64,000 nucleotides of DNA from Dorea sp. 5-2 (GTDB taxonomy: Bacteria; Bacillota; Clostridia; Lachnospirales; Lachnospiraceae), in NCBI RefSeq assembly GCF_000403455.2, contig NZ_KE159737.1, positions 340,699-404,698 of the forward strand, read 5' to 3'. Below the pieces are notes generated by a model. That model worked only from the letters and a program-made list of their open reading frames with translations. It had not been told where the DNA came from and did not search any database. The number at the start of each line of letters is the position of its first letter. Within the stretch, counting starts at the first letter, position 1. This document shows positions 18,950 through 27,907 of the stretch, piece by piece. The position numbers were made by a program, and so were the translations under genes.

Positions 18950-20566
18950 ATGATTAGAACGGTAATCGTGGATGATGATTTCCTTGTACGGAGCTATCTG
19001 AAGCAGCTTGGGGCATGGGAACGGGCGGATTATCAGATCGCGGCGGATGCAAGAGACGGCGAGGAGGCATTGAACATCATAGAGAAGCTTGGACCGGATG
19101 TGGTGGTGACGGATATCTCCATGCCTCTGATGGACGGGATTGAGCCGATACGCCGGATCAGAGAACAGAACCAGGCGGTATACATCATCGTTCTCAGCTG
19201 TCATGATGATTTTGAGTATGTGAAGGAAGCCATGAAGCTTGGCGCCGACGAGTATGTGCTTAAGAATTCGCTGAACGAGGAGAGCCTGTATGAGATCCTG
19301 ACCCATACGGCGAAGCTTCTCGCAGACAGGAAAGAGAAGTTTCTGGAAAATGATGAGGCAAAGCGGCTGATGGAGATGGGAAGGCAGTCGCTGAAATATC
19401 ATTTCTTCAATGGGCTTCTTGCCGGCAGCTTTTGCTCCGAAGAGCGTGAGGCAAGAAGGAATGAGGCAGGAATCCGGGCGAAATATATCAACAGTGCGGT
19501 GATCAGCCTGTCTGTCCTTAAGTGGGGCGCGCTTAAGTATCGGTGCAGCGAGTTAGAGCTTGAACAGTATGGCCAGAGATTCTTAAGAAAGCTGATAAGG
19601 CAGTTGGAACGAAGAGCCGGGGAGACGGCGGACTCTTCGGAGGATACCGGAAGAGACTATGCAGAATGTGTGTATCTGGGGGAGGGGATCTTCTGCTGCT
19701 TTCTGGATATGTCGGATCTTCACAGGGACAGCCTGATGAAGCAGAGGCTGACCGGTATCGCCACAACCTGCTTCCGGTGCTGTATGGATGAGGAATATGT
19801 ATTTGGCGTAGGGGTAAGCAGTGTCTGTTTTGGGGAAGAAGGAATCCGCCATGACTATCAGCAGGCAAGGGAGATGATCAAGCTTAACTTCTATGAAGAA
19901 GCAGGGATCCTCTATTATGGGGACAGCCCGGAGATTGGGAAGGTTCTTCCCCAGGAGGCGCAGGAGCTTTCCGACCGGGCGGCGGAATTCGTGAAGTGCT
20001 GTCAGTATGAAGCGATGGAGGAGGGATTCCGGAAGGTTTCCCGGATCTGCAGGCAGCAGCATACGGATCCCCGGCTGCTCCTTCACTGGCTGAAATCAAT
20101 GGACGAGCGGCTTGGGATCGGACGGACGCAGGAGGAATATGCCGGGATCACAGACGCCGGGCAATTGATGGAGGTCTGTGAAGACTACAGGCGGAGGCTG
20201 TTTGCGAAGCAGCAAAGAGAGATCCCGGAACATGTGGGAGCATCTGTCCGGCGTGCCGTAGATTATGTGCATGCACATTATAAGGAACAGATCGGGCTTC
20301 CGGAAGCGGCGGAGACGGCAGGACTGAATCCGGCGTATTTAAGTTTCCTGTTCAAGCAGGAGATGGGAGTCGGGTTCTCTGCATACCTGCTTGAACTTCG
20401 GATGGAATATGCGAAAGCATTGCTTTGCAATACGAACGATAAGATCAAGACCGTGGCAAGCCGGGCGGGCTTCAATGATTATCACTATTTCTCCAAGGCG
20501 TTCAAGAAGATGAACGGGTGCAGCCCGGTGGAATACAGAAAGTATCCTCATAACGGTAAGACGTAA
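18950..20566 (+). CDS. YesN-type response regulator with AraC DNA-binding domain
   Basis: 538 residues. The N-terminal receiver has IVDDDFLVR (acidic pocket), TDISMPLMDG (phospho-Asp) and a lysine in EYVLKNS. A long middle region follows, then a C-terminal AraC double helix-turn-helix (IGLPEAAETAGLNPAYLSFLFKQEMG...VASRAGFNDYHYFSKAFKKMNGCSPVEYR). It is the partner of the truncated kinase at 17702. ATG 18950 follows AAGGAGAAGAG; the longer frame from 18878 lacks a ribosome site. Probable targets are the box pairs at 15553 and 20588. Confidence 0.88.
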   Translation: MIRTVIVDDDFLVRSYLKQLGAWERADYQIAADARDGEEALNIIEKLGPDVVVTDISMPLMDGIEPIRRIREQNQAVYIIVLSCHDDFEYVKEAMKLGADEYVLKNSLNEESLYEILTHTAKLLADRKEKFLENDEAKRLMEMGRQSLKYHFFNGLLAGSFCSEEREARRNEAGIRAKYINSAVISLSVLKWGALKYRCSELELEQYGQRFLRKLIRQLERRAGETADSSEDTGRDYAECVYLGEGIFCCFLDMSDLHRDSLMKQRLTGIATTCFRCCMDEEYVFGVGVSSVCFGEEGIRHDYQQAREMIKLNFYEEAGILYYGDSPEIGKVLPQEAQELSDRAAEFVKCCQYEAMEEGFRKVSRICRQQHTDPRLLLHWLKSMDERLGIGRTQEEYAGITDAGQLMEVCEDYRRRLFAKQQREIPEHVGASVRRAVDYVHAHYKEQIGLPEAAETAGLNPAYLSFLFKQEMGVGFSAYLLELRMEYAKALLCNTNDKIKTVASRAGFNDYHYFSKAFKKMNGCSPVEYRKYPHNGKT

Positions 20567-20587
20567 GAATCCGGGAGGGATTGTCTG

Positions 20588-20658
20588 TTTCTAAAAATAA
20601 GACACAAAAAGGGGAAAGTATTTTTGTAAGAAATATGGAGAACAACAAATCTAAAAAA
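20588..20658 (+). promoter_or_regulatory. Promoter-type box pair B upstream of iolE
   Basis: TTTCTAAAAATAAGAC + ACAAAA (20588-20609) and AAATCTAAAAAA (20647-20658) lie 59 bases apart, matching box pair A at 15553. A possible -10 (TATATT in GGTATATTTTT, near 20690) and the iolE ribosome site follow. This looks like an activator-dependent promoter served by the adjacent AraC-type regulator. Confidence 0.5.
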
Positions 20659-20737
20659 AATCTTGTTTTTTTTCCGTTTTGAATATGGTATATTTTTAAC
20701 AGAGAAAAGATTTGAGACAGAGAAAGGAGAGTCAAGG

Positions 20738-21637
20738 ATGTTTGATAAGAAAAAAGTAAAGCTTGGAATTGCGCCCATTGCATGGACGAATGACGATCTG
20801 CCGGATCTGGGAGGAGAGAACACGTTTGAACAGTGTGTCAGCGAGATGGCGCTTGCCGGATTTACAGGATCAGAGGTGGGAAATAAGTACCCGAAGGATC
20901 CGGAAGTCCTCAGGAAGGCTCTGGAACTGAGAGGGATCGAGATATGCAATCAGTGGTTTTCATCCTTCCTGATCACGAAGCCGTTCGAAGAGGTAGAGAA
21001 GGAATTCCGGGCACAGCTTACATTCTTGAAGGCGATGGGGGCGAAGGTCATCGGTGCTTCCGAGCAGAGCCACAGTGTGCAGGGGCAGCAGGATACTCCG
21101 ATCTTCGGGCATAAGTACGTGATGAATGACGAAGAGTGGAAGACCTTCTGCGACGGCATGAACCGTCTTGGAAAGATTGCGAAGGAGGAGTATGGGATTG
21201 CCCTTACGTTCCATCATCATATGGGAACTGTAGTGCAGGATCCTGACGAAGTGGAGCGTATGATGGAGAACACAGATCCGGAATATGTAAGCCTTTTGTT
21301 TGATACGGGACATTTTACATACTGCGGTGCAGACCCGCTTGAGATGGTGACGAAGTATGTAGACAGGATCAAGCATGTACATCTGAAGGATATCCGCAAG
21401 GAGGTTGTGGACAAGGTTAAGGCAGAGGATCTAAGCTTCCTTGAAGGCGTAAGGATGGGTACGTTTACGGTGCCGGGAGACGGATGCATTGATTTTGACC
21501 CGATCTTTAAGGTGTTGGAAGACCACGGCTATGAAGGATATATGCTGGTGGAGGCAGAGCAGGATCCGGCGAAGGCGAATCCGTTAGAATATGCGGTCAA
21601 GGCAAGGAAATTTATTGCAGAGAAGACAGGATTATAA
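20738..21637 (+). CDS. iolE: Myo-inosose-2 dehydratase (IolE family)
   Basis: 299 residues, normal length. It matches the family in [46 protein letters not shown] and the C-terminal [15 protein letters not shown], with metal ligands Glu, Asp and His in place. The enzyme dehydrates 2-keto-myo-inositol (scyllo-inosose) to the diketone in inositol catabolism. The ATG at 20738 follows AAAGGAGAG; the earlier ATG-like frame from 20663 lies in promoter sequence. An IolG gene follows 53 bases later, and a paralogue sits at 26067. Confidence 0.88.
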   Translation: MFDKKKVKLGIAPIAWTNDDLPDLGGENTFEQCVSEMALAGFTGSEVGNKYPKDPEVLRKALELRGIEICNQWFSSFLITKPFEEVEKEFRAQLTFLKAMGAKVIGASEQSHSVQGQQDTPIFGHKYVMNDEEWKTFCDGMNRLGKIAKEEYGIALTFHHHMGTVVQDPDEVERMMENTDPEYVSLLFDTGHFTYCGADPLEMVTKYVDRIKHVHLKDIRKEVVDKVKAEDLSFLEGVRMGTFTVPGDGCIDFDPIFKVLEDHGYEGYMLVEAEQDPAKANPLEYAVKARKFIAEKTGL

Positions 21638-21690
21638 TTATAGAATAGGATCAGGAAATGTTACATAAGCAGAAAGGAGATCAGAAGATT

Positions 21691-22704
21691 ATGGTTACAG
21701 TAGGAATTATCGGAGCAGGAAGGATCGGAAGAGTTCACGTGGAGAGCATCTGCACGAAGGTGGGCAATGCGAAGATCAAGGCGCTTGCAGATCCGTTCAT
21801 GAATGAGGAGACGGATCTCTGGGCGAAGAAGATGGGCGTGGAGATTACAACGAAGGATTACAAAGAGATCCTTGCAGATCCTGAGATCGACGCAGTGCTG
21901 ATCTGTTCTTCTACCGATACGCATTCGCCGATTTCCGTTGAGGCGATCCAGGCAGGAAAGCATGTATTCTGCGAGAAGCCCATCGACCACGATGTGGCGA
22001 AGATCAAAGAGGTCATTGATGCACTTGCGAAGAATCCGGTGAAGTACCAGGTAGGCTTCAACCGCAGGTTCGACCACAACTTTGAGGCGGTAAGAGACGC
22101 CGTAGCGGCAGGTAAGATCGGTGATACACATATCATCAAGATCACTTCCAGAGATCCGGAGCCGCCGTGCGCAGATTATGTAAAGGTATCCGGAGGAATG
22201 TTCCTGGATATGACGATCCATGATTTTGACATGGTACGTTTCCTCGCAGGCTGCAATGCGGCAGAAGTCTATGTAGAGGCGGCTGTCCTGGTGGATCCGG
22301 CGATCGGAGAAGCAGGAGACGTGGATACGGCAGTTATCACCCTGAAGATGGAGAACGGCGCGATCGCAGTGATCGACAATTCCAGACAGGCAGTGTACGG
22401 GTACGACCAGAGAGCCGAAGTATTCGGTTCTAAGGGAATGGTTGCGACGGGCAATGATACGGCGAGCGCCGCAGTCATCAGCAATGTGGACGGCGTGACC
22501 GGCGAGAAGCCGCTTCACTTCTTCCTGGAGCGCTATATGGATGCGTATGCGAAGGAGATCAAGTGCTTTATCGAGGCGATCGAGAATGATACGGAGACAC
22601 CGCTTGGCGTAGATGACGGACTGCAGCCGGTATTGATGGGGCTTGCGGCGAAGAAGTCTCTGGAAGAGCATCGTCCGGTGAAGATTGCGGAAGTTGCGGT
22701 ATAG
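21691..22704 (+). CDS. iolG: Inositol 2-dehydrogenase (IolG type, Gfo/Idh/MocA)
   Basis: 337 residues. NAD-binding loop GIIGAGRIGRVH is at the N-terminus, with the EKP motif in HVFCEKPIDHD (catalytic Lys). The conserved tail of the active site is SGGMFLDMTIHDFDMVRFL (Asp/His pair). The enzyme oxidises myo-inositol or related isomers to the 2-keto form, feeding IolE encoded just upstream. Start ATG 21691 has AGAAAGGAG before it; the frame from 21658 adds eleven poorly supported residues. A second, more distant paralogue lies at 24082. Confidence 0.87.
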   Translation: MVTVGIIGAGRIGRVHVESICTKVGNAKIKALADPFMNEETDLWAKKMGVEITTKDYKEILADPEIDAVLICSSTDTHSPISVEAIQAGKHVFCEKPIDHDVAKIKEVIDALAKNPVKYQVGFNRRFDHNFEAVRDAVAAGKIGDTHIIKITSRDPEPPCADYVKVSGGMFLDMTIHDFDMVRFLAGCNAAEVYVEAAVLVDPAIGEAGDVDTAVITLKMENGAIAVIDNSRQAVYGYDQRAEVFGSKGMVATGNDTASAAVISNVDGVTGEKPLHFFLERYMDAYAKEIKCFIEAIENDTETPLGVDDGLQPVLMGLAAKKSLEEHRPVKIAEVAV

Positions 22705-22732
22705 ATCTTGAGAATATTGTGAAAGAATGATA

Positions 22733-22808
22733 AAAGACTGTTGCAAAATGATCGCGGTAACGTTTGCCTCCATGCAGGGCGGTGTTATCCAATCTTGCAG
22801 CAGTCTTT
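22733..22808 (+). terminator. Long structured hairpin after iolG
   Basis: A 14-bp outer stem (AAAGACTGTTGCAA with TTGCAGCAGTCTTT, one G-U pair) encloses a second helix (GGTAAC/GTTATC). It lies between iolG and the LacI gene. Only a weak T tract follows on either strand, so this may be a terminator or a small structured RNA or leader of the regulator gene. Confidence 0.5.
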
Positions 22809-22894
22809 AAGGTATTTTCGGAGTTTCTATTTACGGAGTTTCTTTCGGCAGAAAGAGGTTCCTTAAGTACAGATCAGTCTGAGGAGGAAATAAG

Positions 22895-23929
22895 ATGGCT
22901 GTAACCTTGCAACAGATAGCGGAAGTTGCCGGAGTGTCCAGGGGAACGGTGGACAGGGCTTTGAATAATCGGGGAAGGATCAATGCAGAGGTTGCGGATA
23001 AGATCCGGCGTATCGCGGATGAGATGGGCTATCAGCCGAACCGGGCGGGGAGAGCGCTTGCGATGGCGAAGCGGTCGATCACCATCGGCGTGCTCATCCA
23101 GGCGGCGGACACCCCGTTTATGGAGAAGGTCATAGAAGGCGCCGAAGATGCCAAGGCAGAGGTAGAGCGGCTTGGAGCAGAGGTGATCATCCGCAGGATG
23201 GAGGAGTTTGACGCCCCAAAGGCGGTTGAAGCGATGCACGAGCTAAGGAAGGCAGGATGTAATGGGATCGCGCTGGTGCCGGTAGATGATGAGAGGCTCA
23301 AGGAGACGGTCAATGAGTCTGTGGATGATAACATACCGGTGATCACATTTAACTCGGATATCGAGGAATCTAAAAGACTCTGCTTCGTGGGACAGGATAC
23401 CTGGCAGAGCGGAAGAGTGGCGGCAGGCCTGATGGCAGATATTTTACCGGCGGACGGGAAGGTCCTGGTCATATCGGGATATCCCACCAGCTACGGGCAT
23501 AAGAACCGGACGAATGGATTTCTTAAGGAATTTGCGGCGCTGCGGGAAGATATCCGGGTGTTGGATGTGCAGTATGACTTTGACGACGACCAGATGGCAG
23601 AGATGATCACGAAGGGGATGCTTAAGGAATATGAAGATCTGACGGGCATCTATCTTGCGGCATCCGGCGTAGAGGGGGTCTGCAGGGCGTTGGAAGAGTT
23701 GGGGATGGAGGATAAGGTGAAGGTGATCTCCAATGACCTGACGGCGCGGAATATGAAGTATCTGGAGGAAGGAAAGATCCGTTTCCTCATCGGGCAGGAT
23801 GGTTACAGGCAGGGGTATGAGCCGGTCATGCTGCTGTTCGAGAAGCTTTTTGACGGGAAAGAGCCTGAGAAAGAATTCGCTTATACGGAGATTGTGATCA
23901 AGACCAGGTACAATATAGAACGTGTCTGA
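22895..23929 (+). CDS. LacI-family transcriptional regulator
   Basis: 344 residues. The N-terminal helix-turn-helix and hinge are textbook (VTLQQIAEVAGVSRGTVDRALNNRGRI, YQPNRAGRALA). The rest is a periplasmic-binding-protein-like sugar-binding domain of the type that binds inositol- or ribose-like ligands (SGYPTSYGHKNRTNGF). It probably controls the surrounding inositol-type genes. The palindromes at 23998 and 25115 fit LacI-family operators. A ribosome site (GAGGAGG) precedes ATG 22895. Confidence 0.9.
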   Translation: MAVTLQQIAEVAGVSRGTVDRALNNRGRINAEVADKIRRIADEMGYQPNRAGRALAMAKRSITIGVLIQAADTPFMEKVIEGAEDAKAEVERLGAEVIIRRMEEFDAPKAVEAMHELRKAGCNGIALVPVDDERLKETVNESVDDNIPVITFNSDIEESKRLCFVGQDTWQSGRVAAGLMADILPADGKVLVISGYPTSYGHKNRTNGFLKEFAALREDIRVLDVQYDFDDDQMAEMITKGMLKEYEDLTGIYLAASGVEGVCRALEELGMEDKVKVISNDLTARNMKYLEEGKIRFLIGQDGYRQGYEPVMLLFEKLFDGKEPEKEFAYTEIVIKTRYNIERV

Positions 23930-23997
23930 AAGGACAGATACGGATGAAACTGGCATAATGAACAAAAATGTTTTGTGAAATTTGTGTAACATACATA

Positions 23998-24017
23998 TTG
24001 CGTTCACGTGAACGCAG
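23998..24017. promoter_or_regulatory. LacI-type operator 1
   Basis: TGCGTTCACGTGAACGCA (23999-24016) is a perfect 18-bp palindrome with a central CG, the usual form of LacI-family operators. It lies between the LacI gene and the second IolG gene, and resembles the site at 25115. Repression of 24082 onward by the neighbouring regulator is inferred. Confidence 0.65.
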
Positions 24018-24081
24018 TGTTAAAATAGCTATATCAAGTAACAGAAAACCATATTACAAAATAAGAAAGGCGGCAGGCAAG

Positions 24082-25086
24082 ATGTTAAGAGTAGGAGTTA
24101 TCGGATGCGGTGGAATGGGAAGAGACCATATCAAGAGGATCACAGAGAGGATCCAGGGAGCCGAGGTTGCGGCAGTATCGGACGTATTTGAAGAGGGTGC
24201 GAAGAAAGCGGCGGAGATTGCCGGGGGAGCGAAGGTCTATACAGACGGTAAGGCGTTGATCAATGATCCGGACGTGGATGCGGTTCTGGTGGTTTCACCG
24301 GGATTTGCACATGTGGACGATCTGTTGGAAGCGATCAAAGCAGGTAAGCGCGTATTCTGTGAGAAACCGCTGTGTACAACAGCAGACGACTGCAAGAAGG
24401 TTATGGATGCGGAAGCGGCGTCCGGCAGACATCTGATCCAGTTAGGGTTCATGCGCCGTTATCATAAGGGATATAACCAGATCAAGGATGCGATCGCAAC
24501 CGGCGAGTATGGCGAGCCGCTGATGATGCATTGTACACATAGGAATCCTGAGGTGGGAACGAACTACAACACGCCGATGGCAGTACATGACACGGTGATC
24601 CATGAGATTGACCTCTGCCACTGGCTGGTGGATGACGACTATGAGAGCGTACAGGTGATCATGCCGAAGGTTACGAAATATTCCCACTCTGAACTGAAGG
24701 ATCCGCAGATCATGCTTATGCGTACGAAGAGCGGTATCTGTATTGATGTGGAGTGTTTTGTAAACTGCAAGTTTGGTTATGATATTAATTGTGAAGTTGT
24801 ATGTGAGGATGGAGCGCTTAAGATGGGAGCGCCGATGGCTCCGTCGATCCGTAAGAATGCCGCGGCTTCTACAGAGATCACGACAGACTGCTTCGTACTG
24901 TTCAAGGATGCATATGATGCAGAGATCCAGAATTGGGTAGACTGCGCGAAGAAGGACGTGATCGAAGGGCCTACCACATGGGACGGCTATCTGGCTGCAG
25001 TTACGGCGGACGCGTTGGTAAGGGCACAGGAGACAGGAAATATTGAGAAAGTAGTAACCGTTGAGAAACCGGAATTTTACAAATAG
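24082..25086 (+). CDS. Gfo/Idh/MocA oxidoreductase, inositol 2-dehydrogenase-like
   Basis: 334 residues. The NAD loop is GVIGCGGMGRDH, the EKP motif is in RVFCEKPLCTT, and the active-site segment is AVHDTVIHEIDLCHWL. It is related to but clearly different from the IolG at 21691, so it may take another inositol isomer, an inositol derivative or a glycoside C3 hydroxyl. ATG 24082 follows AGAAAGGCGG; the longer frame from 23968 would run through the operator. It begins the second half of the catabolic cluster. Confidence 0.85.
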   Translation: MLRVGVIGCGGMGRDHIKRITERIQGAEVAAVSDVFEEGAKKAAEIAGGAKVYTDGKALINDPDVDAVLVVSPGFAHVDDLLEAIKAGKRVFCEKPLCTTADDCKKVMDAEAASGRHLIQLGFMRRYHKGYNQIKDAIATGEYGEPLMMHCTHRNPEVGTNYNTPMAVHDTVIHEIDLCHWLVDDDYESVQVIMPKVTKYSHSELKDPQIMLMRTKSGICIDVECFVNCKFGYDINCEVVCEDGALKMGAPMAPSIRKNAAASTEITTDCFVLFKDAYDAEIQNWVDCAKKDVIEGPTTWDGYLAAVTADALVRAQETGNIEKVVTVEKPEFYK

Positions 25087-25114
25087 TCAAAGTAGAGTCG
25101 ATATTTTTTGAGAG

Positions 25115-25134
25115 TTGCGTGCTCGTGTACGCAA
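25115..25134. promoter_or_regulatory. LacI-type operator 2
   Basis: TTGCGTGCTCGTGTACGCAA keeps the outer arms (TTGCGT/ACGCAA) and central CG of operator 1, with paired changes inside. It lies upstream of the gene at 25167. Its position argues against the upstream GTG at 25119 as a start. Confidence 0.55.
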
Positions 25135-25166
25135 TGAATGAGAAGACGAAAAAGGAGATTACAATT

Positions 25167-26000
25167 ATGAAATTAGGATTTAACGAGGCGACGGCGCTGG
25201 AGTGTAAGGGACAATCCCTGATGGCAGATATGGAAGCATGTGAGAAGTATGGGTTTGACTACATAGAGATCAGATTTGATTGTGTGAAGGATTATCTGAA
25301 GGAGCATACGTTGGAAGAACTGGCAGAATGGTTCAAGAATCATCATCTGAAGCCATGGGCATATAATACGCTGATCTTCTTCAATCAGAGGGACGAGGCA
25401 GGCGTAAAGGAGATTGATGAGGAGACAGACTTCATTATCAAGGTCTGCAAGGCAATTGATATGAAGATGCTGATCACGGTCCCTCAATTTGACGTGAAGG
25501 ATAAGAGCGTGACTGAGATCAAGGAAGAGGCGGTGGAAAGACTTCGCTATCTGTCTGATAAAGTAGGCTCTGACATCAGGATCTCCCTGGAGTTCTGCGG
25601 CGCGCCCAATTGTTCCATTAATCAGTTTGGAACGGCTTACGATGTTGTGAAGGCGGTAGACAGAGAGAATGTGGGAATTACTGTTGATACCTTCCATTTC
25701 CATGAGATGTGTTCGAAGATTGAAGATCTTAGGAATGCTGACGGCAAGAAGATCTTCGCGTATCATCTGAATGACTGTGAGGATCTGCCGCTTGGTTCCT
25801 GCGGCGACGATAAGAGGCTGTGGCCGGGAGAAGGCGTGGTTGACCATGATGCCATCGCCGGCGCGTTGAAGGAGATTGGATTCGACGGCGTATGTACGAT
25901 TGAAGAATTCCGTCCGGAATATTATGCGATGTCACATGACGAGAATGTGAAGAAGGCGGCAGAGGTGACAAAAGCATTCGTGGAGAAATATTTTGGGTAA
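25167..26000 (+). CDS. Sugar phosphate isomerase/epimerase, IolI-like
   Basis: 277-residue TIM barrel of the xylose-isomerase-like family. It begins KLGFNEATALECKGQSL, close to the opening of IolI (inosose isomerase). Metal ligands can be placed in ISLEFCG (Glu), GITVDTFHFH (Asp, His), AYHLNDCED (His) and CTIEEFRPEY (Glu). IolI converts 2-keto-myo-inositol to the 1-keto form. ATG 25167 follows AAAGGAG. Its place after a dehydrogenase and before a dehydratase suits keto-inositol handling; other keto-sugars are possible. Confidence 0.75.
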   Translation: MKLGFNEATALECKGQSLMADMEACEKYGFDYIEIRFDCVKDYLKEHTLEELAEWFKNHHLKPWAYNTLIFFNQRDEAGVKEIDEETDFIIKVCKAIDMKMLITVPQFDVKDKSVTEIKEEAVERLRYLSDKVGSDIRISLEFCGAPNCSINQFGTAYDVVKAVDRENVGITVDTFHFHEMCSKIEDLRNADGKKIFAYHLNDCEDLPLGSCGDDKRLWPGEGVVDHDAIAGALKEIGFDGVCTIEEFRPEYYAMSHDENVKKAAEVTKAFVEKYFG

Positions 26001-26066
26001 AGGGTCCGTTTCTGTCTCAGAAGAAGGATCTACAGTGCAGATGCAGAAAGCTAAGGAGAAGAAGAA

Positions 26067-26963
26067 ATGTTAGATAAGAATAAAGTTTCACTTGGCATTG
26101 CGCCGATCGGATGGACGAACGACGACATGCCGGACCTGGGGAAAGAGAATACATTCGAGCAGACGGTAAGTGAGATGGCGCTTGCAGGATTTACCGGATC
26201 AGAGGTGGGCAGCCATTATCCGGCAGATCCCAAGGCGCTGAAAAAGGCGTTGGATCTCAGAGGGATGACGATCTGTAATCAGTGGTTCTCCTCATTTCTG
26301 ATCAGCAGGCCGTATGAGGAGACCGAGGAAGCATTCCGGAAGCAGTGCGATTTCCTGACCCAAGTAGGAGCAAAATGTATCGGTGTATCCGAGCAGAGCT
26401 ACAGTATCCAGGGGATGCTCGACCGTCCGATCCAGGAAGGCAAATACGTCATGAATGATGAAGAATGGGATCTGCTTACAGAGGGGCTTAATAAGCTTGG
26501 ACAGATTGCGAAGGAAAAGGGAATGGTACTGACCTTCCATCATCACATGGGAACGGTTGTGCAGACTGAAGAGGAGATAGATCGTTTCATGGCGTCTGTG
26601 GATCCTGAGCTGGTATTCCTGTTGTTTGACAGCGGACATCTGTCTTTCGCGGGGATCGACCCGGAGAAGATCCTGAGAAAATATGTGAACCGTGTGCGCC
26701 ATGTCCACTTGAAAGATCTAAGAAAGAACGTTGTGGAGCAGTCGCGTAATGAGAAATGGAGCTTCCTTAAGGGAGTGCGTGAGGGCACATTTACCGTACC
26801 TGGAGACGGGGACGTGGATTTTGCGCCGATCTTTAAGATCCTTGAGGAAGCAGATTATAAAGGATGGGTGGTCGTAGAGGCGGAGCAGGATCCGGCAAAA
26901 GCGAATCCATTCGAGTATGCATTGAAAGCGAGGAAATATATTGCGGAGCATACGGGGGTATAA
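26067..26963 (+). CDS. Second myo-inosose-2 dehydratase paralogue (IolE family)
   Basis: 298 residues, strongly similar by eye to the IolE at 20738 over its whole length ([67 protein letters not shown]). One visible change is [10 protein letters not shown] to [10 protein letters not shown]. The divergence suggests a different keto-inositol or keto-sugar substrate rather than simple gene dosage. ATG 26067 follows AAGGAGAAGAAG. It is co-directional with both neighbours (66- and 30-base gaps), probably one operon. Confidence 0.85.
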   Translation: MLDKNKVSLGIAPIGWTNDDMPDLGKENTFEQTVSEMALAGFTGSEVGSHYPADPKALKKALDLRGMTICNQWFSSFLISRPYEETEEAFRKQCDFLTQVGAKCIGVSEQSYSIQGMLDRPIQEGKYVMNDEEWDLLTEGLNKLGQIAKEKGMVLTFHHHMGTVVQTEEEIDRFMASVDPELVFLLFDSGHLSFAGIDPEKILRKYVNRVRHVHLKDLRKNVVEQSRNEKWSFLKGVREGTFTVPGDGDVDFAPIFKILEEADYKGWVVVEAEQDPAKANPFEYALKARKYIAEHTGV

Positions 26964-26993
26964 GATGTCCCGCAGCGAAAAGGAGGGTAAGCA

Positions 26994-27899
26994 ATGAAAA
27001 TAGCGTTTGACGTAGATGTATTGGCGAAGCAGATGAGCATTAATGATATGGTCCATCAGGTTGCGGACTGGGGTTATAAGTATATCGAACAATCCCCGCA
27101 TCCGCGTATCAATCCGTTCTATAAGCATCCTCTTTTCTCAAGAGAGTGCGAGGCGGAATACCGCAAGGCTCTTCGGGAGACAGGGGTAGAGATCTCATCC
27201 TTTATTGTAGTATACCGTTGGTCCGGCCCGACGGAGGAACAGAGGAAGATTGCAGTGGCAAACTGGAAAAGGATTGTCGAGATCGCGGCGGATATGGGAG
27301 TACAGGTGATCAATACCGAGCTTTCCGGCGACCCGAACCAACAGGAGATCTGTAACGGTATGTGGTTCCGCTCTATGGATGAGCTGCTTCCGCTGTTCGA
27401 GAAGGAAGGGATCCGTGTGGAGATCCAGTCCCATCCATGGGATTTCTGTGAACTGAATAATGAGACCTGTGATATGGTGAAAAGTTATCGCTCCGATCAT
27501 TTGAAATATGTCTATTCTTCCCCCCATGGTTTCTTCTATGACAAGGGTGTAGGAGATGTACGCTCGATGCTTAAGTATGCGGGCGACGATCTGAGCCACG
27601 TGCTGTTTGCAGATACATTCAACCAGACCAAGGATTGCAGGTATATCTTGAATCCGCCGTGGCTGAACAGTATGGGAAGGGAGGACGTTTCCATTCATCA
27701 GCACAATCCGATGGGAGAAGGGGATGTGGATTTTGAAGGGATCTTCGAGACTCTGAGGGAAATGGATTTTGCCAACAGGCAGTTTAAGGCCGGCGGAGAC
27801 GCGATCTCTTGTGTCTCCATCTTTGGATACCCGGAGCGTATGGATGTGGAGGCTCCGAAAGCAAGAGAGATCATTGAGCGTGAATTGCTGAACCGATAG
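26994..27899 (+). CDS. IolH-like sugar phosphate isomerase/epimerase
   Basis: 301-residue TIM barrel. The opening MKIAFDVDVLAK and the WGYKYIEQSPHPRINPFYKH segment resemble IolH proteins of firmicute inositol operons, whose activity is not settled. Candidate ligands occur in NTELSGDP, VEIQSHPWDF and VLFADTFN. It lies inside the inositol-type cluster, 30 bases after the second IolE and 8 bases before the transporter. The ribosome site AAGGAGGG is strong. A role in handling an inositol isomer or derivative is inferred from context. Confidence 0.7.
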   Translation: MKIAFDVDVLAKQMSINDMVHQVADWGYKYIEQSPHPRINPFYKHPLFSRECEAEYRKALRETGVEISSFIVVYRWSGPTEEQRKIAVANWKRIVEIAADMGVQVINTELSGDPNQQEICNGMWFRSMDELLPLFEKEGIRVEIQSHPWDFCELNNETCDMVKSYRSDHLKYVYSSPHGFFYDKGVGDVRSMLKYAGDDLSHVLFADTFNQTKDCRYILNPPWLNSMGREDVSIHQHNPMGEGDVDFEGIFETLREMDFANRQFKAGGDAISCVSIFGYPERMDVEAPKAREIIERELLNR

Positions 27900-27907
27900 G
27901 AAAAATT

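Noticed and set aside
26067..26963. The second IolE as an exact repeat or assembly duplicate of 20738-21637
   Set aside because: The two differ throughout in protein and DNA and have different neighbours; they are genuine paralogues.
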